Origin: Porphyrobacter sp. HT-58-2
GTDB lineage: Bacteria; Pseudomonadota; Alphaproteobacteria; Sphingomonadales; Sphingomonadaceae
Length of the DNA: 64,000 nt
Reading direction: 5' to 3'
Assembly: GCF_002952215.1 (NCBI RefSeq)
Contig: NZ_CP022600.1
Coordinates: 744,001-808,000 of the forward strand
The stretch's first letter is position 1. Every line of letters begins with the position of its first letter. Below, piece by piece: positions 18,101 through 24,161 of this stretch. The notes beneath the pieces were generated by a model. It was not told where the DNA came from and did no database searches. It saw nothing but the letters and a program-made list of their open reading frames with translations. Position numbers and translations under genes: made by a program.

Positions 18101-18452
18101 CCGCAGCTTCGTGCGCGGCGGAATGAGCCCGGTCGAGGCGCTGAAGGCCGGGACCATCGTCCCGGCGCAGTCATTGGGCATGGCCAAGGACATCGGCAGT
18201 ATCGAGGCAGGCAAGCTGGCCGATCTGGTGATCCTTTCCGCCGATCCGAGCGCGGACATCGCCCATTCGGACGATGTCGAGCAGGTGATGTTGGGCGGGC
18301 GGCTTTATGATGCCAAGACCATGAACGAAGTCGCCACCGGCACGGCGACGCGTCGGCCCTATTGGTGGGAAGGCGAGGGCGCTCTGGGTGCAGGCGGATC
18401 GCAGGAAGTGACTGCCGAGGGCCGGGGCCATGCCGATGGGGATGACGGGTAG
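15123..18452 (+). CDS. secreted beta-propeller (PD40/TolB-like) plus amidohydrolase protein
   Basis: A 1109-residue exported protein with a signal peptide (about 1-25, ending LAAQ). Residues 40-620 carry many WD40-like PD40 repeats, such as FSPDGTRIAF, WSPDGRFIA and FSPDGSMIAF. Residues 670-1080 form a metal-dependent amidohydrolase: GLVDAHAHGPYG (the HxH pair near 737/739), a possible bridging Lys in SVKNYN (near 835), IEHN (near 884), SIGAHGQQ, and the C-terminal LADLVIL strand. Family members hydrolyse cyclic amides, dipeptides or similar bonds. The propeller probably presents the substrate, as in prolyl-oligopeptidase-like enzymes. ATG 15123 follows GAGGGAGA. It appears monocistronic and ends facing fliA. 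Confidence 0.88.
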   Translation: MRHFAAALLAGAACLASLIAAPLAAQSKGKAAKTEDKWSVEAPRGAKIRQVPIRTDEGTWMDVDVSPDGQTIAFTLLGDIYTMPITGGTPKRIAEGLAWDVHPRFSPDGTRIAFTSDRGGGDNIWVMNADGSDKRQVTKEDFRLLNQPAWSPDGRFIAAKKHYTTERSLGTGEVWIYHVTGGGGVQVVERANDRLQKELGEPVFAPDGSAIYYTRNTTGGNVFEYAQDSQSGIFAIERHDLATGEVTTAVSGYGGAVRPAPSPDGKELAFVRRDKDQSQLWVKDLASGRERMIYGKLDLDVQETWAVTGVYPNIDWLPDSSGIVFWAGGKLNRVNRDGSGHAVIPFAINDTRGIADAPHPVIEVSPESFTTTMPRFAMLSPDGARVVFESLGRLHVKSAKGRDLPRPLTGDDADVVEAFPAFSRDGQTLAYVRWNDASLGEIVIADANGQNRRVLTGPGHFGNIAFSPDGSMIAFEKRRGGYLTAPAFSDNAGVYVMRADGTDEPRLVSRDGASPQWGAGSDRLFMLGREGGGLALVSTDLDGEARRVHAKGELANDLRIAPDGRTIAFRQNYEVFAMPLVPGGKPVDVSEKATALPVTKVSTGGADYLGWANGGETLFWSIGPTLQSARVSEFFAAAPKADGDKTAAYTPPTTGIPLGVTVEKAKPTGTTVITGARILTMKAGLAADDAGVIENGVIVIEGDRITGVGPAGSIAMPAGATMIDASGKVIMPGLVDAHAHGPYGVGDLIPQQNWTLLQDLAMGVTTIHNPSSQASTVFAAAERQRAGLTLGPRIFSTGEIIYGAKAPGVYARIDSYEDALAHVRRIKAQGGISVKNYNQPRREQRQMVARAAAAENMLVVAEGGSLFGMDMNLVADGNSTIEHNVPVDVFYEDVLQFFGASNSNYTPTLVVTYGGLAGDPYWRQATNVWENPLMVHTPPKMLLAETGRRVKAPEWAFMDDNNAREARKLAQRGVKVSIGAHGQQAGVGAHWELRSFVRGGMSPVEALKAGTIVPAQSLGMAKDIGSIEAGKLADLVILSADPSADIAHSDDVEQVMLGGRLYDAKTMNEVATGTATRRPYWWEGEGALGAGGSQEVTAEGRGHADGDDG

Positions 18453-18502
18453 CCAGCGATGTCGTCGTCCCGGTGAGCGCCGGGATGGCGGCTGGCGTTG
18501 AC

Positions 18503-18525
18503 GGGTTCTGACCCTCGTCAGACCC
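18503..18525. terminator. hairpin between converging genes
   Basis: GGG-T-TCTGAC, a CCTC loop and GTCAGA-CCC form a short stem in the 142-nt interval between the amidohydrolase gene (+) and fliA (-). A second small hairpin, TCCCGG-TGAGCG-CCGGGA, precedes it. Neither has a strong T-tract, so bidirectional termination is likely but not certain. Confidence 0.45.
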
Positions 18526-18590
18526 CCGCTTGATCGCGTTCACCCCCCCCTCAAGGTCGGTTTGGCCCCGGTTAGACCCGGCCTTGCAGG

Positions 18591-18606
18591 TGCTTCACGT
18601 GAAACA
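18591..18606. promoter_or_regulatory. parS-like ParB-binding site over the fliA stop codon
   Basis: The plus strand reads TGCTTCACGTGAAACA, and the minus strand TGTTTCACGTGAAGCA. This is 15 of 16 bases of the bacterial parS consensus TGTTTCACGTGAAACA. It encodes the last three residues (Cys-Phe-Thr) and the stop of FliA. A matching site lies at 55219-55234 at the other end of the flagellar locus. Confidence 0.7.
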
Positions 18607-19329
18607 ATCGGCCTCCAGCAGCGTGCGCAGGTCTTTCAGCGCCTTGGCGCGCAACTGGTGGACGCGCGGCACGCTGACGTCCAGCACGGCGGCTATTTCG
18701 GTGAGGTTCAACTCCTCGACGAAGAACAGCTGGAGCACCAGTTTCAGCCGGTCTGGCAGCTTGATCATCGCCGCGATCAACCGCTCCCGATCCTCGGCGG
18801 CGCACAGCGCCTCGAAGGGGTCGGGATCGTCGCTGGCAAAGGCTAGGCTGGTTTCGTCATAAGCGTCCTCGATCGGGGTGAGGCGCACGCCTGAGGCTTC
18901 GATGGCGAGCAGTTCGGCATCGGAAACCTCCATTCTTTCAGCCAGTTCGGCGCGGCTCGGCTCACGGCCCAGTGACCCGCGAAGGGCTGCGAGCGCCCGT
19001 TCATAGGCGGTGCGCCTTGCCCGCGCGGTGCGGCTGTCGAGGGCGGTGCGGCGCACCTCGTCGAGCATCGCCCCGCGCACCCGGATCTTGGCATAGGCGG
19101 CAAATCCGTCCTCGGTTGGCCCCGCGTGCCGCTGGGCGCATTCGGTAAGGGCGAGGATTCCGGCCTGCACAAGGTCTTCGATTTCAAGGCCTTCCCGGCC
19201 CCGACCGTTGATGTGCCAGGCCGTGCGGTGGACCAGCGGGAGGAACCGGCGCACGCGGTCTTCGACCTCGGCACGCGAGGGGGAATAGCCTTGCGCCAGA
19301 GCGCCAAAGGCGGCGGGGTCATGCTTCAT
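18595..19329 (-). CDS. fliA: flagellar RNA polymerase sigma factor FliA (sigma-28)
   Basis: A 244-residue sigma factor. Region 2 covers about residues 20-95 (FLPLVHRTAW, LEIEDLVQAGILALTECAQR, FAAYAKIRVRGAMLDEVRR), region 3 follows, and region 4 is near 180-240 (LPDRLKLVLQLFFVEELNLTEIA; the HTH VSVPRVHQLRAKALKDL). This is the FliA pattern, with no region 1. It directs transcription of late flagellar genes and should be held in check by FlgM. The start overlaps the flhA stop (ATGA), so it is translated in the transglycosylase-flhA-fliA operon under the sigma-54 promoter at 22560. The last codons coincide with a parS-like site. Confidence 0.95.
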   Translation of the reverse strand: MKHDPAAFGALAQGYSPSRAEVEDRVRRFLPLVHRTAWHINGRGREGLEIEDLVQAGILALTECAQRHAGPTEDGFAAYAKIRVRGAMLDEVRRTALDSRTARARRTAYERALAALRGSLGREPSRAELAERMEVSDAELLAIEASGVRLTPIEDAYDETSLAFASDDPDPFEALCAAEDRERLIAAMIKLPDRLKLVLQLFFVEELNLTEIAAVLDVSVPRVHQLRAKALKDLRTLLEADCFT

Positions 19330-21470
19330 GCGGCAAGCTCCTGCATCTGCGGCGCGGCAAGGCCGGGGGGGTGCTCATCGCGGGCGCCGATCACGCCCAC
19401 CACCGCAATCGGCTGGGCGGCGGGCAGCTCGGCGATCGACAACACTACGCAGCGCGGGCTGCGCGTCTTGAGCAGAGCGGCCAGCGCCCGACGCGCGGGA
19501 GGCTGCACGATCAGCGCAACCGGGCTGCCTTCGGCCTCGGCGACAGCGTTGACTTCGCGCACAATCATGCTGCCGCAATCCGGCTCGATCAGCGGTTGTC
19601 CGGTCGCGGGATCGACCATCCCGCCAAGGATCGCGCTTTCCAGCCCGGCATCGAGCGTGACGACCTTGAGCGGTTCGTCCGGCCCTGCAATCCGGGCCAC
19701 CAGACGCGCGCCCAGATCGGCCCGCACGGCATCGATCACCGCGTCGAAATCACTGGTCTTCTGCAAGGCCAGCGCCAGCGAAGTGAACAGCGGCTGCGGG
19801 TGGGCAAGGCCAATCCCGTCGGCCAGCAGCGCGCGCAAGGTGCGGGTCAGCGCAGCGAGCGGGAGCGGATCGGGATAGACCGCCTCCACCAACGCAGGGG
19901 CGCGGGTCTTGAGCCCATCGACCCAGTCGCGCACCTCGTCCGGGCCGAGCAGCTGATGCGCTTCTGCCAGCAGGGCCTGATTGGCATGGGTGGCGATGAC
20001 GGTTGAGGGATCGACCACCAGGAAGCCTTCGGCAATCGCGTGATCGCGCGCGGCGGGCGCGATCCACAGGGCCGGGCAATCGAAGCTGGGGTCGCGCGTC
20101 GGCTCGCCGGTCAGGCCATGTCCACCTCCAGCCATGGGGCGCACCTCGCCCGCGTCGATCGCGAGCAGCTTGCCGGGGCGCAAGCTCCCGCGGGCAACGC
20201 TGACCCCGCCCATCAGCACGGCATAATCCTGCGCCGCCAGATCGAGCGAGTCCCGGATGCGGAACTGCGGCAGGACAAAGCCGAGATCGCGGGACAGTTG
20301 CTTGCGGATCCCCGTGATGCGGGTGATGAGCGGCGCCCCCGCTTGCGCATCGACCAGCCCGACAAGACCATAGCCCAGTTCGATGGTGACCAGCGTGCTG
20401 TCGGCCACATCGGCCAGCACGATTGTGTCGGGGGAGGGTTCATCGATCGGTTCGGGGAGTGGCGCGGGCGCGTCGGCGCGGCGCTTCAGCTGCCACCAGA
20501 TCACCGCGGCGATGGCCGCGCCGGGGAGGAAGATCGTCTGCGGCATGGCAGGGACAAGGCCCACCGCGCCAAGGATCAGCGCCACCGGCAGCCACCCGCG
20601 CGGATCGGCGAACTGGCCACCGATCTGTCCGGCAAGGTCGCGCTGATCGCTGACCCGCGTCACGATGGCTGCGGCGGCAATCGACAGCAGCAGCGCCGGC
20701 ACTTGTGCCACCAACGCATCGCCTACAGCCAGGGTGACATAGGCTTCCCCTGCCGCGCTGGCCGACAATCCATGGCTGATCATGCCGATGGCAAAGCCGG
20801 CGATGATGTTCACGCCGAGGATCAGCAGGGCTGCCAGCGCATCGCCTTTCACGAACTTGCTGGCCCCATCCATCGAGCCGTAGAAATCGGCCTCGACGCT
20901 GACTTCGCGGCGGCGTTCGCGCGCTTCGTCTGCGGTGACGAGGCCCGCGGCGATATCGGCATCAATCGCCATCTGCTTGCCGGGCAGCGCATCGAGCACG
21001 AAACGCGCCGAGACTTCCGAGACGCGGCCTGCGCCCTTGGTGATGACGATCATGTTGATGATCATCAGGATCGCAAAGACGAACAGCCCGACGACGAAAT
21101 TGCCGCCCACCAGAAAGGCAGCGAAGCTTTCGATCACGTGGCCTGCTGCCGCGCCGCCTTCATGGCCGCCCACCAGCACGACACGGGTCGAGGCGACGTT
21201 CAGCGCCAGCCGCAACAGGGTCGCGAACAGCAGCACGCTGGGAAAGCTGGAGAAATCGAGCGGGCGCCGCGCGTTCAGCGCGACCATCAGCACCGCAATC
21301 GAAATCGCGATGTTGAGCACGAAGAAGATGTCGAGCAGCAGCGCCGGGATCGGCAGCACCATCAGCGCCAGCAGCACGAAGATGCCGACCGGAAGTGCCA
21401 GCGTCGCGGGCATGGCCTGGAACCGGGCGAACGGCCCGACGAGAGCGGGGGACGGGTTGCGCATGGTCAC
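19326..21470 (-). CDS. flhA: flagellar type III export gate protein FlhA
   Basis: A 714-residue protein: eight hydrophobic helices in the first 330 residues, including PIPALLLDIFFVLNI and the conserved FHIPEP-type loop (RVSEVSARFVLDALPGKQMAIDADI), then a large cytoplasmic domain that docks export substrates and chaperones. It forms the nonameric export gate of the flagellar type III apparatus in the inner membrane. GTG 21470 overlaps the previous gene's stop (GTGA); ATG 21464 is an equally possible start. It ends in a 4-nt overlap with fliA. The length is normal for the family. Confidence 0.96.
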   Translation of the reverse strand: MTMRNPSPALVGPFARFQAMPATLALPVGIFVLLALMVLPIPALLLDIFFVLNIAISIAVLMVALNARRPLDFSSFPSVLLFATLLRLALNVASTRVVLVGGHEGGAAAGHVIESFAAFLVGGNFVVGLFVFAILMIINMIVITKGAGRVSEVSARFVLDALPGKQMAIDADIAAGLVTADEARERRREVSVEADFYGSMDGASKFVKGDALAALLILGVNIIAGFAIGMISHGLSASAAGEAYVTLAVGDALVAQVPALLLSIAAAAIVTRVSDQRDLAGQIGGQFADPRGWLPVALILGAVGLVPAMPQTIFLPGAAIAAVIWWQLKRRADAPAPLPEPIDEPSPDTIVLADVADSTLVTIELGYGLVGLVDAQAGAPLITRITGIRKQLSRDLGFVLPQFRIRDSLDLAAQDYAVLMGGVSVARGSLRPGKLLAIDAGEVRPMAGGGHGLTGEPTRDPSFDCPALWIAPAARDHAIAEGFLVVDPSTVIATHANQALLAEAHQLLGPDEVRDWVDGLKTRAPALVEAVYPDPLPLAALTRTLRALLADGIGLAHPQPLFTSLALALQKTSDFDAVIDAVRADLGARLVARIAGPDEPLKVVTLDAGLESAILGGMVDPATGQPLIEPDCGSMIVREVNAVAEAEGSPVALIVQPPARRALAALLKTRSPRCVVLSIAELPAAQPIAVVGVIGARDEHPPGLAAPQMQELAA

Positions 21471-22501
21471 AGGCCGAGCGCCTTCAGCCGGTCATAGGTG
21501 CGGCGGACTTGCGCCGGAGCAGCGAGCGGATCGCTGCCGAAGGTTGCTCCCAGCACCTGCGACATCGAAGGTCTTCGGGGAGGTCTGAACCCCGGCTGCG
21601 CTGCCGGGGCGGGGAAGGAGCCCAGTGTCAGCGGTGGGGGCGTGCCGGGGCCGAACACGGCCTCATCCGCGATCAGATAAGGCGTGGCGGTGAAGCTTGC
21701 CCCGGCATCGCCTCCGATATTGCCGTACTCCGCGCGGGCAAGGCGCATGGGAGAACTTTGGTTTGCAGTGGCCCGGTCGAGCGCGCGACCCATCTTGCCC
21801 TCGATCACGCCCATCACCTGCGCAAGGCTGCGCGCTTTGCCATCCGGGCTGAAGAAGATCGCGCGGTTGGCGGCAGCAGGCCGGGCGAACAGCGCCGACG
21901 CGCTTTGCCCGGGGTCGGCCTGCAATTCGGACAGGAACCGCCCGGCGCCCCCGGCTCCGAGGAAATGGGCAAGGTAGAGCTCGGCGTGACTGGGCTGGCG
22001 ACCAAGGATCGGCGTCAGGTGCGCGCGGTTGTCTTCTGCGAGACCGGCGGCCATCAGCGAGGCAATCTGAGGATCGTTGCGCAGCGCGAGAATCGCCTCG
22101 CGCCGGGCCGGATCGGCGACATAACTACCACCGGCAGCCGTCGTCCTGATCTGGTCGGCCACGCTGCCAAGGCCAAAGCGATGCCCGTGGCGCTTGACCG
22201 TGTCCAGCCAGGTGCTGTCGATGAACTGGTACAGCCCGGTGGCGCTCGATGTCGCCGCGCGGGCATCGGGGTTCATGGCGGATTCGACCTCGGCCTGTGC
22301 AAGCAGGTAATCGAAATCGATCGTGGTGCGCTCGGCGGCACCGGCAATCGCGGCCTCGACCGAGCCGGTCGGGGCGGCGATCTGGCGCATGGCGGGCAGG
22401 GGCGCGCCATTCCGCATCGCCGCATGGGTGCGCGCGGCCTGTTCGAAACCGGCACGGATCGATCCGGCCGGAATGCCGAGGGTAGGATAGGACTGACTCA
22501 C
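21467..22501 (-). CDS. lytic transglycosylase (SLT domain), flagellar-operon type
   Basis: A 344-residue protein with a soluble lytic transglycosylase domain at residues 60-180. It has the catalytic Glu in AQAEVESAMNP followed by ATSSATGLYQFIDSTWLDTVKRHG. The C-terminal half is proline/alanine-rich and unrecognised. No clear signal peptide is seen, so its route to the periplasm is open. FlgJ in this genome has only the rod-binding part, so this enzyme probably opens the peptidoglycan for the rod, as SltF does in other alphaproteobacteria. A near-consensus sigma-54 promoter lies at 22560-22575, and the gene heads an operon with flhA and fliA. Confidence 0.85.
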   Translation of the reverse strand: MSQSYPTLGIPAGSIRAGFEQAARTHAAMRNGAPLPAMRQIAAPTGSVEAAIAGAAERTTIDFDYLLAQAEVESAMNPDARAATSSATGLYQFIDSTWLDTVKRHGHRFGLGSVADQIRTTAAGGSYVADPARREAILALRNDPQIASLMAAGLAEDNRAHLTPILGRQPSHAELYLAHFLGAGGAGRFLSELQADPGQSASALFARPAAANRAIFFSPDGKARSLAQVMGVIEGKMGRALDRATANQSSPMRLARAEYGNIGGDAGASFTATPYLIADEAVFGPGTPPPLTLGSFPAPAAQPGFRPPRRPSMSQVLGATFGSDPLAAPAQVRRTYDRLKALGL

Positions 22502-22559
22502 AGATCCTCCGCCTGATCGGGAGCGCCGCAGAGGGCAGCACTTTCACAGGCGGAGGGTT

Positions 22560-22575
22560 AGCAAACGCCGTGCCA
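22560..22575 (-). promoter_or_regulatory. sigma-54 promoter for the transglycosylase-flhA-fliA operon
   Basis: On the minus strand the sequence is TGGCACGGCGTTTGCT, an exact match to TGGCAC-N5-TTGCT with the required 12-nt GG-to-GC spacing. It lies about 60 nt upstream of ATG 22501. Confidence 0.88.
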
Positions 22576-22592
22576 GATGGGCGTGGGCGCGG

Positions 22593-22610
22593 ATACGCAA
22601 GAACGCGTAT
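22593..22610. promoter_or_regulatory. palindrome ATACGC-N6-GCGTAT upstream of the sigma-54 promoter
   Basis: A perfect inverted repeat with 6-nt arms and a 6-nt spacer, 17 nt upstream of the -24 element at 22560-22575 and 10 nt past the flgN stop. It has the same spacing as the CGGCA-N6-TGCCG sites elsewhere but a different sequence. It could be an activator site or a weak flgN terminator. Confidence 0.4.
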
Positions 22611-22620
22611 GTCGTCAGAG

Positions 22621-22974
22621 CTAGGCTCGCGCCGGTGTGTAACTGGCGCGTGCAGCATGGCGCCCGCCGCCGAGCGCCTCGATCCGGGCGGCCACATTGG
22701 CAGCCAGCAGGTTGCGCACCCGGCGGTTGACGTCGTTGAGCTTGCGCGCCGTCTCCGCCAGCCCGCGCGTTTCGCCGTCGAGCATCTGCGGGCCGATCAT
22801 GGCGATTGCATCGCACAGGCTTTCCTTGGCGTGCGCCGCCTCGATCAGATCATCGGCATCAAGCGCGGCAAGCGCGTGCCGCTCGCGTTCGAGCACGGCA
22901 ATCATCTGCCGCAGGCTTGCCGCCAGCGTCGTGTGATGCGCCGCAGTGGCGGAAAGGCCCAGGGTGTCGGCCAT
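22621..22974 (-). CDS. flgN: FlgN-type export chaperone
   Basis: A 117-residue, mostly alpha-helical protein. The long heptad-like helices LRQMIAVLERERHALAALDADDLIEAAHAKESL and RGLAETARKLNDVNRRVRNLLAANVAARIEAL give the FlgN coiled-coil pattern. FlgN chaperones the hook-filament junction proteins FlgK and FlgL to the export gate; both are encoded in the plus block. It lies 4 nt after flgM in the same transcript, the usual flgMN pairing, which supports the call despite weak sequence conservation. It is presumably co-expressed from the sigma-28 promoter at 23325. Confidence 0.8.
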   Translation of the reverse strand: MADTLGLSATAAHHTTLAASLRQMIAVLERERHALAALDADDLIEAAHAKESLCDAIAMIGPQMLDGETRGLAETARKLNDVNRRVRNLLAANVAARIEALGGGRHAARASYTPARA

Positions 22975-22978
22975 CGGC

Positions 22979-23293
22979 TCAGCTCCGTTCGGGCAGCGAC
23001 AGCGTGACCTGCGCGGCGATCATGGCGTCTGCGATCTTGGTCGGGACGAGCGGATAGGAGCCGTCCTGCAAGGCGGCACGGATCAGCGCGACACGCTCGG
23101 CATCGACCGGCGGCGTGGCGGCATCGCTCACGCTGGCGGTGGTCACTTCGAGGCTGATGCCGCTCGTGCTTGCGGGGGTGCCGGAGACGACGGCCGAGGA
23201 GCGAGAGCGCGCCTCGATCTGCGCGCGGTCGCCAGCGGCCACTGCGCGCGCGGCGCTGACGCTCGGCAATTTGCTCAGTTCGACAGAGGGCAT
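22979..23293 (-). CDS. flgM: anti-sigma-28 factor FlgM
   Basis: A 104-residue protein, low in complexity and probably disordered at the N-terminus. Its C-terminal half, VDAERVALIRAALQDGSYPLVPTKIADAMI, is the conserved FlgM sigma-binding region. FlgM binds FliA until it is exported through the completed hook. ATG 23293 has AAGGAC upstream; a TTG two codons earlier is less likely. The promoter region holds a sigma-28 promoter (23325-23352) and a CtrA-like box, giving the usual feedback of FliA on its own inhibitor. Confidence 0.9.
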   Translation of the reverse strand: MPSVELSKLPSVSAARAVAAGDRAQIEARSRSSAVVSGTPASTSGISLEVTTASVSDAATPPVDAERVALIRAALQDGSYPLVPTKIADAMIAAQVTLSLPERS

Positions 23294-23324
23294 GGGCAAT
23301 GTCCTTGATGGGTTCCTGTGGACG

Positions 23325-23352
23325 AGAACGGCGGTCGGTGGGCGAGTTTAAG
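23325..23352 (-). promoter_or_regulatory. sigma-28 promoter of flgMN
   Basis: The minus strand reads CTTAAAC-N13-GCCGTTCT. The same pattern occurs before fliC, the ExbB-like gene and, more loosely, fliD. The predicted start site near 23318 leaves a leader of about 25 nt with a ribosome site. Confidence 0.8.
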
Positions 23353-23362
23353 GGGGCGTTAA
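23348..23362. promoter_or_regulatory. CtrA-like box overlapping the flgM promoter
   Basis: TTAAGGGGGCGTTAA matches TTAA-N7-TTAA, the binding pattern of the alphaproteobacterial response regulator CtrA. Its downstream half coincides with the -35 of the flgM sigma-28 promoter. Confidence 0.5.
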
Positions 23363-23369
23363 AACTATC

Positions 23370-23924
23370 CTATCCCGCCGGAATGATGGCGAGGCCGGGG
23401 CGCTCGATCCGGGCGCGCAGAGCCTCAGCCTTGCGGCTGGTGCGCACGAAAATCCACTCGCCGACTGCGCCCGCTTCCATTGCTTCGCCGGCCTGCTGGA
23501 CGCTGAAGCCCCGTCCACGCACCATGATGGTCAGCGCATCGCCGCGCTTGACGGCGGGAGCGGGCTTGGCGGCTATGGAAACTGCCGACGCATCAGATGA
23601 CGCGGCGACGGCAACGAAAATGCGCCAGTTGGTCGGGCCGGGACATTCGACCTGCACCGCTGCGCGCGACGTGCCATGCCAGCTCACCGCGAGCGGCCCC
23701 TGGCAGGCGGCCAGCTGCAAGCGGGGATCGGCCGGGGTGCGTGCGCCGCCCGGCGTGCCGATCGCGGCACCGGTGAAGGTAGCAACCGCGCGGTCAATCG
23801 CGGCCGGTTCGGTAACGGCGCGGGACTGGGCGGCCGCAGGCGGGCCATCACACAGCGCCACCAGAGCGGGCAATACCAGCGGAGCAAAACGCCAGCTCTC
23901 GCTGGAAATCGGGAGGGTAATCAT
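23370..23924 (-). CDS. flgA: flagellar basal-body P-ring assembly chaperone FlgA
   Basis: A 184-residue exported protein. It has a hydrophobic N-terminus (WRFAPLVLPALVALC) ending near PPAAAQ, a mid region (LQLAACQGPLAVSW, VECPGPTNWRIFV) typical of FlgA, and a C-terminal SAF-like domain (VKRGDALTIMVRGRGFSVQQAGEAMEAGAVGEWIFVR). It acts in the periplasm as the chaperone for FlgI P-ring assembly. The gene is preceded by a strong sigma-54 promoter at 24012-24027 and lies 76 nt upstream of flgM, which has its own promoter. Confidence 0.9.
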   Translation of the reverse strand: MITLPISSESWRFAPLVLPALVALCDGPPAAAQSRAVTEPAAIDRAVATFTGAAIGTPGGARTPADPRLQLAACQGPLAVSWHGTSRAAVQVECPGPTNWRIFVAVAASSDASAVSIAAKPAPAVKRGDALTIMVRGRGFSVQQAGEAMEAGAVGEWIFVRTSRKAEALRARIERPGLAIIPAG

Positions 23925-24011
23925 GCTCGTAACCTTCCTTGTCCTGCGCCCTTGATTGGGGCGCTGTAATGCGAGGACCGACAGCCCGGCCCGCCTTGAC
24001 CCGGATCACGC

Positions 24012-24027
24012 AGCAAAAGACATGCCA
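24012..24027 (-). promoter_or_regulatory. sigma-54 promoter of flgA
   Basis: The minus strand reads TGGCATGTCTTTTGCT, matching TGGCA-N6-TTGCT with the -24/-12 spacing of 12. It lies 88 nt upstream of ATG 23924. A TGCCG half-site occurs at 24044-24048. Confidence 0.82.
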
Positions 24028-24080
24028 AGATCGCCCTGCGCACTGCCGACACGCCAACAGGCTTGCGTGGGTTACGTAGA

Positions 24081-24095
24081 TGTCCGGGCAGGACA
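24081..24095. promoter_or_regulatory. palindrome TGTCC-N5-GGACA in the flgA/GGDEF intergenic region
   Basis: A perfect inverted repeat, TGTCC GGGCA GGACA, 67 nt before the GGDEF start and beside TACGTA. It is a possible operator for the diguanylate cyclase gene or for flgA. No matching regulator is recognised. Confidence 0.35.
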
Positions 24096-24161
24096 CGTGG
24101 GGGTGATTAAGCGCGTTTTGGTAGAGGCATCGCACGAAGTTTCAGCTTGTGATGATCCGCC

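Noticed and set aside
20040..21497. 485-codon plus-strand ORF opposite flhA
   Set aside because: His/Gln/Arg-rich antisense frame without motifs, over a clear flhA gene.
23940..24000. Forward sigma-54-like TGGGGCGCTGTAATGC before the GGDEF gene
   Set aside because: The -24 element lacks the GGC core, the -12 part is imperfect, and it lies about 200 nt from the gene.
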